From NCBI GenBank assembly GCA_902563575.1, contig CACEXV010000001.1, positions 1-64,000 of the forward strand: a stretch of 64,000 bases of DNA, given 5' to 3'. Within the stretch, counting starts at the first letter, position 1. The number at the start of each line of letters is the position of its first letter. The stretch comes from an uncultured Pelagibacteraceae bacterium. Lineage in GTDB: Bacteria > Pseudomonadota > Alphaproteobacteria > Pelagibacterales > Pelagibacteraceae. Under the pieces are notes generated by a model. It saw only the letters and a list, made by a program, of their open reading frames with translations, did not search any database and was not told the DNA's origin. This document shows positions 7,104 through 17,784 of this stretch, piece by piece. The position numbers and the translations under genes are program-made.

Positions 7104-9676
7104 TAAGAAATATTATCTTCTATTTTTATAACAGAAACAACTTTTTCTTCACCTTTTACTTTTTTAATTCTTACGCCTTGAGTATTTCTTCCTGCTATTC
7201 TTATATCCTTTACTGCACATCTCATAATACTTCCCTTATCAGTAGATATAATTATTTCATCTTGTTCACCTACAACTAAACTTGATGCTATATCTCCATT
7301 TCTAGATGAATTAACAATACCAATAATACCCTTACCTCCTCTATTTGTAACCCGGAAATCTAAATACGATGTTCTTTTCCCATAGCCATTAACCGACACA
7401 GATAAAATAAATTTATTTAGCCCGTTTTTTATTTTTTCATTTTTTGAAACTTCTTTTTTATCAATTTTAAGCTTATCCAATACAGACATTGAGATAACTT
7501 TGTCATTTTCTGAGAGATTAATACCTCTGATGCCCTTAGAAGATCTTCCTTTAAAAAGTCTTAATTTAGATGACATAAATCTTATACACTTTCCATATTT
7601 TGTGCTTAAGAGTATATCTTGTTCATTTTTGCAAATTTTTACTGCAACTATTTTATCATTTTCTTGAAGTTTCATAGCTATTTTGCCACTTACATTAATA
7701 TTAATAAAATCTTCTAAAGAATTTTTTCTCACAAAACCATTTGCTGTAACAAAAATTACTAAAAGCTTTTTCCATTCAGACTCATCCTCTGGTAAGGGCA
7801 TTATTGAACTTATTGAATGATGACTTCTTAAAGGAAGCAAGTTAAATATAGATTTACCTTTTGAAGCTGCAGTGCCCTCCGGAATTTTATGTGCTTTAAT
7901 TTTATATACAAGTCCTTGAGTTGAAAAAAATAGTACTGGTGTTAAAGTATTAGCTGTAAATATTTGAACAACAAAATCCTCGTCTCTTGTTGTCATCCCA
8001 GTTTTACCTTTGCCTCCTCTTTTTTGAGCTTTCAATGAAGTTAAGGGGCTCCTTTTAATATAGCCTTGATTTGTAATATTAATAACAACTGACTCTTTTT
8101 TTATTGTTTCCTCAATATTATAATTCAAGACAGCGTCAATTATTTTTGTTCTTCTCGGTTGAGCATATTTATCTTTTATTTTTGATAGCTCTTCAGTGAT
8201 AAGTCTGTTTAATTCTTTTTTTGAATTTAAAATCTTATTGTAATAAACAATCAATTCTGAGAGTTTTTTTATTTCAGTTTCAATTTCATTAATCCCAAAA
8301 GCTGTCAATTTTTGTAATCTTAAATCTAGAATTGAAGAAACTTGAGACTCTGATAATGAATATGAAGTTAAATTTTTCTTTTTTTCTACGAGATGTATTA
8401 ATTTCGAACTTTTTTTTATTTTCCATTTTTTCGATAATAAGTTTTTTTTTGCTATGGCGGTATCTTTAGAGTTTTTTATAATCTTAATTACTTCATCGAT
8501 ATTTTCTACCGAGGTTGCAAGTCCAATTAAAATATGTGCCCTATGTTCTGCTTTTTTCAGATCAAATCTTATTTTCTTTATAACAGTGTCTTCTCGGAAT
8601 CTTAAAAATTCCGATATAAATTCTTTAAGATTTAATATTTTGGGTTTATTGTTTACTAGTGCTAGTGTGTTAAAACCGAACGAACTCTCTACGCTTGTGA
8701 ATTTGTAGAGCTGCCTTCTAATAGTTTCTGGTTCTACACCTTTTCTTAATTCTAACACAACACGTATACCCTCTCTATTAGACTCGTCTCTTATGTCGCT
8801 TATACCTTCAATCTTTTTATCTTTAGCCAATTGAGCAATTTTTTCTATTAGTGTTGATTTATTAATTTGGTAAGGAATCGATTTTATCAACAAAATGGAT
8901 CTTCCATTTTTTTTTTCCTCAAAATCAATTTCTCCACGTATTTTAAATGATCCTCTACCCTTATTGTAACCTTGTTTAATAATATCTTTTCCAATTATAA
9001 CGCCACCAGTTGGGAAGTCTGGCCCAGGTAAAAATTTCATAATTTGTGATATAGTAATGTCTTTGTTTTCAATCATTGCAATAGTTGCGTCTATAACCTC
9101 GCCTAAGTTATGCGGTGGAATACTAGTAGCCATACCTACTGCTATACCTCCTGCCCCATTAACTAAAAGGTTTGGAAACTGAGATGGAAGTACTGTTGGC
9201 TCTTTTTCAGTTTCATCATAGTTGTTTCTGTACTCAACAGTATTTTTTTCTAAATCCTCAGTTAAATGTTGTGAAATTTTTCCCAATTTAGTTTCAGTGT
9301 ACCTCATAGCAGCTGGTGGATCACCATCAATGGAACCGAAATTACCTTGTCCTTCAATTAAGGGAAGGCTCATGGAAAAATCTTGTACTAATCTAACTAA
9401 AGCATCATAGACTGCCTGATCACCGTGAGGGTGATATTTACCAATAACATCACCAACAATTCTTGCAGACTTTCTAAAAGATTTTGACCAATCGTAACCA
9501 CCTTTATACATTGCATAAATAATCCTTCTATGAACCGGCTTAAGACCATCTCTTACGTCCGGTAATGCCCGACTTACAATCACACTCATAGCGTAAGATA
9601 AATATGAAGAACTCATTTCATCTTGTACGAAGATAGGTTTGTATGAATTTTTAACCGCTAAATTGTTCTTTTCCAT
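7103..9676 (-). CDS. gyrA: DNA gyrase subunit A
   Basis: Breakage-reunion subunit of the type II topoisomerase that introduces negative supercoils. The 857 residues include the winged-helix domain with catalytic Tyr126 (AAMRYTE) and a six-bladed C-terminal domain. The GyrA-box QKRGGKG in the C-terminal domain separates it from ParC. The quinolone-determining region reads [10 protein letters not shown], so the position of E. coli Ser83 is Gln87, while the Asp87 equivalent is kept (Asp91). It lies 8 bases downstream of ssb on the same strand. Confidence 0.96.
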   Translation of the reverse strand: MEKNNLAVKNSYKPIFVQDEMSSSYLSYAMSVIVSRALPDVRDGLKPVHRRIIYAMYKGGYDWSKSFRKSARIVGDVIGKYHPHGDQAVYDALVRLVQDFSMSLPLIEGQGNFGSIDGDPPAAMRYTETKLGKISQHLTEDLEKNTVEYRNNYDETEKEPTVLPSQFPNLLVNGAGGIAVGMATSIPPHNLGEVIDATIAMIENKDITISQIMKFLPGPDFPTGGVIIGKDIIKQGYNKGRGSFKIRGEIDFEEKKNGRSILLIKSIPYQINKSTLIEKIAQLAKDKKIEGISDIRDESNREGIRVVLELRKGVEPETIRRQLYKFTSVESSFGFNTLALVNNKPKILNLKEFISEFLRFREDTVIKKIRFDLKKAEHRAHILIGLATSVENIDEVIKIIKNSKDTAIAKKNLLSKKWKIKKSSKLIHLVEKKKNLTSYSLSESQVSSILDLRLQKLTAFGINEIETEIKKLSELIVYYNKILNSKKELNRLITEELSKIKDKYAQPRRTKIIDAVLNYNIEETIKKESVVINITNQGYIKRSPLTSLKAQKRGGKGKTGMTTRDEDFVVQIFTANTLTPVLFFSTQGLVYKIKAHKIPEGTAASKGKSIFNLLPLRSHHSISSIMPLPEDESEWKKLLVIFVTANGFVRKNSLEDFININVSGKIAMKLQENDKIVAVKICKNEQDILLSTKYGKCIRFMSSKLRLFKGRSSKGIRGINLSENDKVISMSVLDKLKIDKKEVSKNEKIKNGLNKFILSVSVNGYGKRTSYLDFRVTNRGGKGIIGIVNSSRNGDIASSLVVGEQDEIIISTDKGSIMRCAVKDIRIAGRNTQGVRIKKVKGEEKVVSVIKIEDNIS

Positions 9677-9684
9677 GTTAATTT

Positions 9685-10146
9685 TTAAAATGGAATCTCA
9701 TCATCCAATTCGGAAATATCTTGATTTAGGTTATCATTAGGTAAGCTGCTTTTATTTTCCGAAACTAAATTATTTGACTGATCGCTTTTATTTCTATTAT
9801 CTAGCATTGTCAGATTAGAATTATATCCTTGTAATATTACCTCGGTAGAATATTTATCCTGACCAGATGCCTCGTCTTTCCATTTTCTTGTACTTAATTG
9901 TCCTTCAACGTAAATGTTTGCTCCTTTTTTTAAATACTGTTGAACGACATTAACTAATCCTTCGTTAAAAATTACAATTCTGTGCCACTCAGTTTTTTCT
10001 TTTTTTTCACCACTATTTTTGTCTTTCCAAGATTGGCTTGTGGCAATACTAAGTCTTGCGACGTTTTTACCGTTTACCATTTGTTTGATTTCAGGATCAG
10101 CACCTAATCTGCCAATTAATTGTACTTTATTTAGACTTCCAGCCAT
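9685..10146 (-). CDS. ssb: Single-stranded DNA-binding protein
   Basis: Coats single-stranded DNA and recruits replication and repair enzymes. The 153 residues have an N-terminal OB-fold ([38 protein letters not shown]), a short disordered linker rich in Asn and Ser, and the acidic tail DDEIPF that binds partner proteins. It is divergent from uvrA, the same arrangement known in E. coli, with about 98 bases between the two starts. Confidence 0.97.
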   Translation of the reverse strand: MAGSLNKVQLIGRLGADPEIKQMVNGKNVARLSIATSQSWKDKNSGEKKEKTEWHRIVIFNEGLVNVVQQYLKKGANIYVEGQLSTRKWKDEASGQDKYSTEVILQGYNSNLTMLDNRNKSDQSNNLVSENKSSLPNDNLNQDISELDDEIPF

Positions 10147-10167
10147 AGTAATTTAATTATATAGAAA

Positions 10168-10190
10168 GTTATTAAATTTTGTTATTAAAT
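10168..10190. repeat. Direct repeat GTTATTAAAT x2 in the ssb-uvrA divergent promoter region
   Basis: GTTATTAAAT occurs at 10168-10177 and again at 10181-10190, separated by TTT, a period of 13 bases. It lies between two divergent repair genes that are LexA-controlled in E. coli. It does not match the usual alphaproteobacterial GTTC-N7-GTTC LexA site, so an operator role is only a possibility. Chance occurrence is not excluded in such AT-rich DNA. Confidence 0.3.
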
Positions 10191-10244
10191 ATATCATAAA
10201 TTGTCATTAATTATAAGCTGATTAATTAAATTGATTTAAAATAT

Positions 10245-13127
10245 ATGTTGAAAAACATCGTAATAAAGGGAGCAAAAGAGCATAATTTAAAAAATATTTC
10301 TCTTGAAGTTCCTAAAGAAAAATTAGTGGTTATTACTGGATTATCTGGATCTGGAAAATCCTCTTTAGCATTTGATACTATTTATGCTGAGGGACAAAGA
10401 AGATATGTTGAAAGTTTATCTGCATACGCAAGACAATTTTTAGATAAAATGAAGAAGCCTAATGTCGATATGATAGAAGGTTTAAGTCCAGCTATATCAA
10501 TTGAACAAAAGAATACTTCTAAAAATCCAAGGTCAACAGTTGCAACTGTTACAGAAATTTATGATTATATGAGAGTATTATATGCTAGAGTTGGAGTCCC
10601 ATATTCACCATTTACTGGCAAGCCAATAGTATCCCAATCAGTTTCAGAAATGGTCGATAAGGTTAGAAGTTTGCCAAAATCTAGCACGATATACCTTCTT
10701 GCGCCAATAGTAAGAGGAAGAAAAGGCGAGTATAAAAAAGAAATTGCCAATTACAAAAAAAGGGGTTTCCAGAAGGTTAAGGTCGACGGAAAATATATTA
10801 ACATTTCAGATTTTCCGGATTTAAATAAGAAAATTAAACATGATATTTCAATAGTTGTTGATAGAATAGTGTTGAATTCATCAATAGGAAACAGATTGGC
10901 AGATAGTATAGAAACAGCATTAAATCTATCAAATGGATTGCTTCTTGCTGAATATGAAAATGAAACTTTACCAAAAAAATACAGAAAAATGGAAAGTATA
11001 TTATTTTCTTCAAAATTCTCATGTCCAGAAAGTGGGTTTACCATTGAGGAAATCGAACCAAGGCTTTTTTCTTTTAATTCTCCTTATGGTGCATGTGAAG
11101 AATGTGAAGGAATAGGTAGTAATCTAAATGTTGATCCTAAACTTGTCGTTCAAGATGATAGCAAAAGTTTGCAAGATGGTGCAATAGTTCCTTGGTCTAA
11201 ATCAACCTCATTATATTATGCGCAAACTCTGTCATCTTTATCCAAACATTACAAATTTTCATTAAATATACCGTGGAAAAAATTACCAAAAAAAATACAA
11301 GATATAATTCTCTTTGGTTCAGATGATGAAGAAATTAAATTTTCTTATGATGATGGGTATGAAACTTATACAACAAGAAAAAGCTTCGAAGGTGTAGTAA
11401 ATAATTTAGAAAGAAGATATTTAGAAACTGAAAGTGAGTGGAAAAGAGAGGAAATCGCTCAATACCAAAGTGAGTCAAATTGTGAAAAATGTAAAGGTTT
11501 CAGACTTAAAGATGAGGCCTTGTGTGTCAAAATTAATTCAAAAAATATTAGCGAAATAACAAAAAAATCAATAGACGAAGCTAAAGAATGGTTTGATAAT
11601 TTACCAAATAAACTTAATGACAAAGAAAATAAGATTGCGCATCATATTCTTAAAGAAATTAATGAAAGATTAAATTTTTTAATTAATGTGGGTTTAAATT
11701 ATTTAACTTTATCACGGGAGTCTGGTACATTGTCTGGTGGAGAAGCCCAACGTATTAGATTAGCGTCTCAAATTGGCTCTGGGCTAACCGGTGTTCTTTA
11801 TGTTCTAGATGAACCTTCTATTGGATTACATCAGAGAGATAATAAAAAGCTTATAAAAGCTTTAAAGAAATTAAGAGACTTAGGAAACACTGTTATTGTT
11901 GTTGAGCATGACATTGAAACTATGGAAAATGCAGATCATATTATTGATATTGGACCTGAAGCTGGATCAAATGGTGGTCAAGTTGTTGTCCAAGGAGATG
12001 TCAAAGATATTATTAACGAGGTAAATAGCATTACTGGAAATTATTTATCTGGAAAAAAACAAATTTTTATTCCTAAAAAAAGAAGATTAGCAAGGAATGG
12101 TAGGTATTTAGAAATAAGTGGCGCTAGTGGTAATAATTTAAAAAGTGTCAATCTTAAGATTCCAATAGGAACGTTTACATGCGTAACTGGTGTATCTGGT
12201 AGTGGTAAATCGACTTTAATATTACATACATTGTATAATGCATTAAATTTAATGCTCAATAAAAACAAATCTAGAAAAATTCCTAAACCATTTAAAGGAT
12301 TTAAGGGAATGGAATTAATTGATAAGGTAATTGATATTGATCAATCTCCAATAGGTCGAACACCTCGATCTAATCCAGCAACATATACTGGAGCATTCGG
12401 TCCAATTAGGGATTGGTTTGCTAATTTACCAGAGTCAAAAGCGAGAGGTTATAAAGTTGGAAGGTTTTCTTTCAATGTTAAAGGAGGCAGATGTGAAACT
12501 TGTGAAGGAGACGGAGTTTTGACTTACGAAATGCATTTTCTTCCAGATGTATTTATTCCATGTGATACTTGCAAAGGAGCTCGTTACAACAGAGAAACTT
12601 TAGAAATTAAGTTTAAAGAAAAAAATATCGCTGATATTTTAGATATGACGGTTGATGAAGGGTGTGATTTTTTTGAAAATATACAAACAATAAGATCAAA
12701 ATTAATAACTTTAAGACACGTAGGTCTAGGATATATGAGAATAGGTCAACAGGCTACAACGTTATCAGGTGGTGAAGCACAAAGAATTAAACTTGCAAAA
12801 GAACTTTCAAAAAGATCGACGGGAAGAACGTTGTATATTCTTGATGAACCTACTACCGGTTTACACTCACATGATATAAAAAAATTATTAGATATTTTAC
12901 AGGCTTTTACAAACACAGGTAATACGGTTCTAGTTATAGAACATAATTTAGATGTAATTAAAACTGCAGACCATATTATTGATATGGGTCCTGAGGGAGG
13001 TATTGCTGGAGGAAATATCATTGCTGAGGGATCACCAGAGAAAGTTGCTAAAGAAAAAAATAGCTATACAGGCCAATTTTTAAATCAAATACTAAATGCA
13101 AGTAGCAAAATGAAAAAAACTGCTTAA
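10245..13127 (+). CDS. uvrA: UvrABC system protein A (excision nuclease ATPase)
   Basis: Damage-recognition ATPase of nucleotide excision repair; loads UvrB. The 960 residues are normal length, with two ABC ATPase halves: Walker A GLSGSGKS at 32-39 and GVSGSGKS near 650, and signatures [15 protein letters not shown] and [15 protein letters not shown]. Zinc-finger cysteines are intact ([29 protein letters not shown]). The ATG at 10245 is the first in frame and begins the conserved [10 protein letters not shown] segment. Confidence 0.98.
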   Translation: MLKNIVIKGAKEHNLKNISLEVPKEKLVVITGLSGSGKSSLAFDTIYAEGQRRYVESLSAYARQFLDKMKKPNVDMIEGLSPAISIEQKNTSKNPRSTVATVTEIYDYMRVLYARVGVPYSPFTGKPIVSQSVSEMVDKVRSLPKSSTIYLLAPIVRGRKGEYKKEIANYKKRGFQKVKVDGKYINISDFPDLNKKIKHDISIVVDRIVLNSSIGNRLADSIETALNLSNGLLLAEYENETLPKKYRKMESILFSSKFSCPESGFTIEEIEPRLFSFNSPYGACEECEGIGSNLNVDPKLVVQDDSKSLQDGAIVPWSKSTSLYYAQTLSSLSKHYKFSLNIPWKKLPKKIQDIILFGSDDEEIKFSYDDGYETYTTRKSFEGVVNNLERRYLETESEWKREEIAQYQSESNCEKCKGFRLKDEALCVKINSKNISEITKKSIDEAKEWFDNLPNKLNDKENKIAHHILKEINERLNFLINVGLNYLTLSRESGTLSGGEAQRIRLASQIGSGLTGVLYVLDEPSIGLHQRDNKKLIKALKKLRDLGNTVIVVEHDIETMENADHIIDIGPEAGSNGGQVVVQGDVKDIINEVNSITGNYLSGKKQIFIPKKRRLARNGRYLEISGASGNNLKSVNLKIPIGTFTCVTGVSGSGKSTLILHTLYNALNLMLNKNKSRKIPKPFKGFKGMELIDKVIDIDQSPIGRTPRSNPATYTGAFGPIRDWFANLPESKARGYKVGRFSFNVKGGRCETCEGDGVLTYEMHFLPDVFIPCDTCKGARYNRETLEIKFKEKNIADILDMTVDEGCDFFENIQTIRSKLITLRHVGLGYMRIGQQATTLSGGEAQRIKLAKELSKRSTGRTLYILDEPTTGLHSHDIKKLLDILQAFTNTGNTVLVIEHNLDVIKTADHIIDMGPEGGIAGGNIIAEGSPEKVAKEKNSYTGQFLNQILNASSKMKKTA

Positions 13128-13139
13128 TTACTGTCATTA

Positions 13140-13148
13140 TGCTATAAT
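13140..13148 (+). promoter_or_regulatory. Extended -10 promoter element (TGnTATAAT) for a probably leaderless mRNA
   Basis: TGCTATAAT is a perfect extended -10 element. It ends 8 bases before the ATG at 13157, which puts the predicted transcription start on or next to the start codon. No good -35 is visible, as is usual for extended -10 promoters. The whole promoter fits in the 29-base gap after uvrA. Confidence 0.55.
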
Positions 13149-13156
13149 CATCATCA

Positions 13157-13759
13157 ATGTTTAACATTCTACAATCGCTACCAAGAACAATTAATTTATC
13201 GGCCATATTAGCTCTACTTTTATTTCTTGGTTTATATTTAGCTAGTGATGGATTTACTTTTGATAGGTATTTTTTTAGCTGGTTGTTTAGATATTTTCAT
13301 GTTTTGTCTGGTGTTATGTGGATTGGATTATTATGGTATTTGAATTTTGTTCAAATTCCAAGTATGCCTAAAATATCCGATGAACAAAAACCCGCGATTA
13401 CAAAAGTCATAGCTCCAAAAGTATTATTTTGGTTTAGATGGGCGGCCATAGCTACTATATTAACTGGCTTATTAGTAGCATACCTTAACGGTTATTTGTA
13501 CCAATCAATAATTTTAGGAATCGGAAGTGATTACGGAAAAAATACCGCAATCGGTATTGGTATGTGGTTAGGGATTATTATGGCTTATAATGTATGGTTT
13601 ATTATCTGGCCAAATCAGAAAAAGGCTCTGGGTATTGTTGATTGTAATCCTGAAGAAAAGCAATTAGCTGCGAGAAAAGCATTGATAACTTCAAGAATAA
13701 ACACCTTATTGTCTCTCCCGATGTTACTTACGATGGTAGCGGCGCAAAATCTGTACTAA
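13157..13759 (+). CDS. PuuD-like (urate oxidase N-terminal type) integral membrane protein
   Basis: A 200-residue protein with about five hydrophobic helices. Conserved family features include WLFRYFHVLSGVMWIGLLWYLNF near residues 42-65, with His and Trp that could ligate heme, and MAYNVWFIIWPNQKKALG near 146-163. These match the membrane domain of urate hydroxylase PuuD (DUF989 / Urate_ox_N). The C-terminal cytochrome c domain of true PuuD is absent and no purine genes lie nearby, so urate oxidation should not be assumed. Its last 4 bases overlap the convergent secF. Confidence 0.7.
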   Translation: MFNILQSLPRTINLSAILALLLFLGLYLASDGFTFDRYFFSWLFRYFHVLSGVMWIGLLWYLNFVQIPSMPKISDEQKPAITKVIAPKVLFWFRWAAIATILTGLLVAYLNGYLYQSIILGIGSDYGKNTAIGIGMWLGIIMAYNVWFIIWPNQKKALGIVDCNPEEKQLAARKALITSRINTLLSLPMLLTMVAAQNLY

Positions 13760-14649
13760 GGAACTATATTTTCCTCTTTTTTCTCTAATGTTTTTGAAGT
13801 TACTTTCAGATATTTTAAAACTGGGGATGCTATAAATATTGATGAGTATGTTCCAATAAAAACTCCTACAATCATAGCAAATGAAAATCCCTTTAAAATT
13901 TCTCCGCCTAAAATAAATATTGAAAATAATGCAAGCAATGTTGTTACTGATGTGATCAATGTTCTTGAAAGTGTCTCGTTAATCGAAATATCGGAAACTT
14001 CAGTTATATTGATTCTATTATACTTGGATAAATTTTCACGTATTCTATCATATATAACCACAGTATCATTCATAGAGTAACCCACTATAGTTAATACAGC
14101 CGCTACAATCGATAAATTAATTTCAATAGAAAATAAAGAAAATATACCAAGTGTGATAACTACGTCATGAAACAAAGCTACTATAGATCCTAAACTAAAT
14201 TGCCATTCAAATCTTATCCATATATAAAATAGCATTGCAAAAAGAGCCAAGCATATGGAGATGATACCTGATTTAAGTAATTCTGAACTAACTTTAGGAC
14301 CTACCTTTTCGACTCTTCTAAAGTTTATTTCATTTGATAAATTTTCCAGCAAAGTTTTTTTTATTAGAGGTATAGATTCTTTATTATTCGATTGCTCTAC
14401 TTTTATTAAAAAATTACCTTTATCGCCAAAATTTTTAACATTAACATCTCCTAACTGAAGATTTTTCAAAGTATCTCTAATGTTTAAAGTAGATATATCT
14501 TTATTTGTTTTGATTTCAAAAAGAGTTCCTCCTTTAAAATCTATTCCATAATTTAAACCTTTAAAAAAAATAAATAATATACTAATTGTGAAAATTAAAG
14601 CTGATAAAATATTGCTTATCTTAAAATAATTTGAAAAATTTATCTTCAT
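13756..14649 (-). CDS. secF: Protein translocase subunit SecF
   Basis: Inner-membrane RND-type subunit that with SecD uses the proton-motive force to pull proteins across the membrane late in Sec export. The 297 residues have one N-terminal helix, a periplasmic domain starting at GLNYGIDFKGGTLFEIK, and five C-terminal helices with AVLTIVGYSMNDTVVIYDRIREN. The start overlaps the end of secD by 4 bases (ATGA-type overlap), continuing yajC-secD-secF. Confidence 0.97.
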   Translation of the reverse strand: MKINFSNYFKISNILSALIFTISILFIFFKGLNYGIDFKGGTLFEIKTNKDISTLNIRDTLKNLQLGDVNVKNFGDKGNFLIKVEQSNNKESIPLIKKTLLENLSNEINFRRVEKVGPKVSSELLKSGIISICLALFAMLFYIWIRFEWQFSLGSIVALFHDVVITLGIFSLFSIEINLSIVAAVLTIVGYSMNDTVVIYDRIRENLSKYNRINITEVSDISINETLSRTLITSVTTLLALFSIFILGGEILKGFSFAMIVGVFIGTYSSIFIASPVLKYLKVTSKTLEKKEENIVP

Positions 14650-16196
14650 AATTTAATATTTTGACCTTTATTTCTTAACACAATCCAAGAGCTTAAATGC
14701 CTTGCTATATAGTATGCAGAAAACAAAGTTGTTATGATTCCAATACCTAACGTAACGGCGAAGCCTTTTACAGGTCCTGATCCAAAAAAGAACAATATTG
14801 TGGCTGCAATAAGTGTAGTAATATTGGCATCTAACACTGTAATTTTAGCTTTGTTGTAACCTGAATCAAAAGCGTGAATGCTCGATTTCTCAGTTTTTAA
14901 TTCTTCCCGAATTCTTTCAAAAATTAGAACATTTGCATCAACAGCCATACCGACTGTTAATATAATCCCGGCTATTCCTGGTAGTGTAAGTGTTGCTTCT
15001 AGCAAAGTTAAAATACCTATCAGCATAATCAAATTTGCAACCAAGGAAAAATTAGCGATTAATCCGAAGATCCTATATTTGTAAAACATATAAAAGATCA
15101 CTAAAATAAAACCTACAATTAGTGAAATTTTTCCAGAATTAATCGAGTCTTCTCCCAAATCAGGGCCAACAGTTCTTTCTTCAACAATATTGATAGGTGC
15201 TGGCAAAGCACCTGATCTAAGCAATAACGCTAAATCTGTTGCATCCTGAAACGAAAAGTCTCCTGAAATAGAACCACTACCGCCTGTGATTGGTTCTCTT
15301 ACATTAGGCGCACTAATTACTTTATCATCTAAAACAATAGCTATCCTAGCCCCAACATTTTCAGTAGTTGTCTTTCCAAATTTTTGTGCACCTACTCTAT
15401 CTAAAGAAAAATATACAGTTGGCTGATTAGATTGACTGTCGTATCTTGGTTGTGCATCAATTAAATTGTCTCCACTAATAATTATTCTTTTGCTAATTTT
15501 TAATTCTTCACCTAAGTCACTCTTCAAAATTTCTACTCCAAATTCATTTTCTTCGCTTGAGACTAATCTGAAGTTTAATTGAGCTGTTTTTCCTAATAAT
15601 TTTTTAATTCTCTCAGGATCCTTTAAACCTGGTAATTCAACTAAAATCCTTTTGTCTCCTCTTTGAAGGATGGTGGGCTCTTTTGTTCCAACGTCATCTA
15701 TTCTTCTTCTAACTATCTCTATAGATTGGTTCAATGCTGAATTATTTATTGTTAGTTTTCCGTATTTTGAAAAAGAAATTTGCAAAGAATTATTATTTAT
15801 TAAATACTTTAATTCATGAGTATTATATCTTTGTATATACGGATTGATATTGTTTTTTTCTTTTTTATTAAACAATGATTCAAATTTGGATAATTTATCA
15901 TCTTTGATGTCAAATGATATAATCTCTTCTTTAATATTAAAGTTTGAATATTCAATGTTATTGTCTGTAAGAAATTTTTTTAAAGGAATAATTTTTTCTT
16001 GTAACCTTTCTTTTAATAATGGTTTAGTATCAATTTCGAGCAATAAATAAGAACCGCCTTGTAAATCAAGGCCAAGATTCACTTTTTTTTCGATAATTGA
16101 AAAGTTTTCATTTTGTAAATTAAGTAGTGAAAATGATGAAAGTATCAATAGAATTAAATATATAGTAAAGATTTTTATTTTAGAGAAATTTAACAC
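14646..16196 (-). CDS. secD: Protein translocase subunit SecD
   Basis: Partner of SecF in the SecDF translocation motor. The 516 residues have an N-terminal helix, the LGLDLQGGSYLLLEID start of the periplasmic region, a P1 domain, and a C-terminal six-helix block containing GIAGIILTVGMAVDANVLIFERIREE, whose Asp is the conserved proton-path residue. It lies 9 bases downstream of yajC. Confidence 0.97.
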   Translation of the reverse strand: MLNFSKIKIFTIYLILLILSSFSLLNLQNENFSIIEKKVNLGLDLQGGSYLLLEIDTKPLLKERLQEKIIPLKKFLTDNNIEYSNFNIKEEIISFDIKDDKLSKFESLFNKKEKNNINPYIQRYNTHELKYLINNNSLQISFSKYGKLTINNSALNQSIEIVRRRIDDVGTKEPTILQRGDKRILVELPGLKDPERIKKLLGKTAQLNFRLVSSEENEFGVEILKSDLGEELKISKRIIISGDNLIDAQPRYDSQSNQPTVYFSLDRVGAQKFGKTTTENVGARIAIVLDDKVISAPNVREPITGGSGSISGDFSFQDATDLALLLRSGALPAPINIVEERTVGPDLGEDSINSGKISLIVGFILVIFYMFYKYRIFGLIANFSLVANLIMLIGILTLLEATLTLPGIAGIILTVGMAVDANVLIFERIREELKTEKSSIHAFDSGYNKAKITVLDANITTLIAATILFFFGSGPVKGFAVTLGIGIITTLFSAYYIARHLSSWIVLRNKGQNIKL

Positions 16197-16205
16197 GAGT
16201 TAAAA

Positions 16206-16490
16206 TTATTTTTTTACTTCTTCTTTTTTTAGTAAACTCGTAATAGTAGATTTAATTACTTGTACTTTTATATCGCTATTTATTAGCACTTCTATTCTGT
16301 CGTCTTCTAAAACACGATCAACTGTACCAATAATGCCGCCTGATGTAATTACCTCATCACCTCTTTTTAAACTTTCAACCATGGCCTTATGATCTTTAAC
16401 TCTTTTTTGTTGAGGTCTAATCAAGAAGAAATAAAAAATTACAAATATTAAAATTAATGGGATAAATTGTGCAAATCCTTGAGCTTCCAT
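16206..16490 (-). CDS. yajC: Preprotein translocase accessory subunit YajC
   Basis: Small single-pass protein associated with SecDF and the Sec translocon. The 94 residues have one helix (about 8-25) followed by IRPQQKRVKDHKAM and GDEVITSGGIIGTV, both family hallmarks. It is first in the yajC-secD-secF operon and 46 bases from the serS end on the same strand. Confidence 0.96.
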   Translation of the reverse strand: MEAQGFAQFIPLILIFVIFYFFLIRPQQKRVKDHKAMVESLKRGDEVITSGGIIGTVDRVLEDDRIEVLINSDIKVQVIKSTITSLLKKEEVKK

Positions 16491-16536
16491 AACAAATAAC
16501 TATAATAAATGAGTTATTTAAACAAGCTAATAATAA

Positions 16537-17784
16537 TTAGATTTTGTCTAAATTATTCATGTATTTTTTTAAAACATCAGGAATTATAACTTTTCCATCT
16601 AAGTTTTGATAATTTTCAATGAGCGCAATCATAAGACGACCAACTGCCAAACCTGAGCCATTAAGAGTGCCTAGAAATTTTTTATTATTTCCATCTTTAT
16701 ATTTGGCCATCATTCTTTTAGCCTGAAAAGTGCCACATGATGAACAGCTGGATATTTCTCTATATTGTTTTTCAAATGGGATCCATACTTCAATATCATA
16801 TGTTTTTTCTGCACTAAATCCCATGTCACCTGTGCATAGCAATACAATACGATATGGCAATTCCAATAGTTTCAATACTTCTTCTGCACAATTAAGCATT
16901 CTTTCTAATTCTTTATTTGTTTGCTCGGGTTCAACAATTGAGACCAATTCAACTTTATAAAATTGATGCTGTCTCATCATTCCAATAGTGTCTTTGCCAT
17001 AACTACCTGCTTCTTTTCTAAAACAAGGTGTCGATGCAACATATCTAAGCGGTAAATCCTCTTTTTTGGCAAACGATTCCCTCACAAGATTAGTTAGTAC
17101 TACTTCAGCGGTAGGAATTAAATATTTTTTTACATTAGAGTCCTCAATATTTAATTCGAATTGATCATCTTTAAATTTAGGAAGTTGTCCTGTGCCATAC
17201 ATGACTTCTTCATTAACAATTAACGGGGGAGATATCTCTTTGTAGCCAAACTTAATTGTGTGTAAATCAAGCATAAAGTTTATTAATGCTCTTTCTAATA
17301 GTGCATACTTTTCTTGTAATACCACAAATCGAGAACCGGATAATTTAGCTGATGTTTCAAAGTCTAAATTGTTATTCTTTTTTCCTAATTCTATGTGTGA
17401 TTTTATCTTAAAATCAAATTTTTTTATATCTCCGTGCTTTTTAATTATCTCGTTATTTTTTTCATCTTGACCTTTTGGTACATCCTCTAAGGCAATATTG
17501 GGAATAGTTTCTAAAATGCTATTAATGTTTTTTTGTAATTTTATCTGTTCCTGTTCAATTATTAAGATATCTTTAGATATTTTTTTTGATAATTCAAAAT
17601 TTTTAGGGTCTTTATTTTTAGAAATTTTTTTCTTTTCTTGTTCGAGGGACTCTTTTTTTGTAATAAGCTCTCTATTTTTTTTATCAAGCTTGATTAAACT
17701 ATCAAGATCTAAATTATAATTTCGCTCCATGAGCTTATCTTTATAAAAATCGGGATTTTGTCTTATGTCTTTAATATTATGCAT
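16537..17784 (-). CDS. serS: Serine--tRNA ligase
   Basis: Class II synthetase that charges tRNA-Ser. The 415 residues have the N-terminal coiled-coil arm (about 25-110, Lys/Glu rich) and the catalytic core, with motif 2 TPCFRKEAGSYGKDTIGMMRQHQF and motif 3 NGSGLAVGRLMIALIEN. Its start overlaps tatC by 8 bases. A tRNA-Ser gene is at 672-761. Confidence 0.98.
   Translation of the reverse strand: MHNIKDIRQNPDFYKDKLMERNYNLDLDSLIKLDKKNRELITKKESLEQEKKKISKNKDPKNFELSKKISKDILIIEQEQIKLQKNINSILETIPNIALEDVPKGQDEKNNEIIKKHGDIKKFDFKIKSHIELGKKNNNLDFETSAKLSGSRFVVLQEKYALLERALINFMLDLHTIKFGYKEISPPLIVNEEVMYGTGQLPKFKDDQFELNIEDSNVKKYLIPTAEVVLTNLVRESFAKKEDLPLRYVASTPCFRKEAGSYGKDTIGMMRQHQFYKVELVSIVEPEQTNKELERMLNCAEEVLKLLELPYRIVLLCTGDMGFSAEKTYDIEVWIPFEKQYREISSCSSCGTFQAKRMMAKYKDGNNKKFLGTLNGSGLAVGRLMIALIENYQNLDGKVIIPDVLKKYMNNLDKI

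Noticed and set aside
7103-9676. Annotation as parC (topoisomerase IV subunit A), suggested by HPHGDQ
   Set aside because: The C-terminal GyrA box QKRGGKG, the 857-residue length and the six-bladed C-terminal domain point to gyrA.
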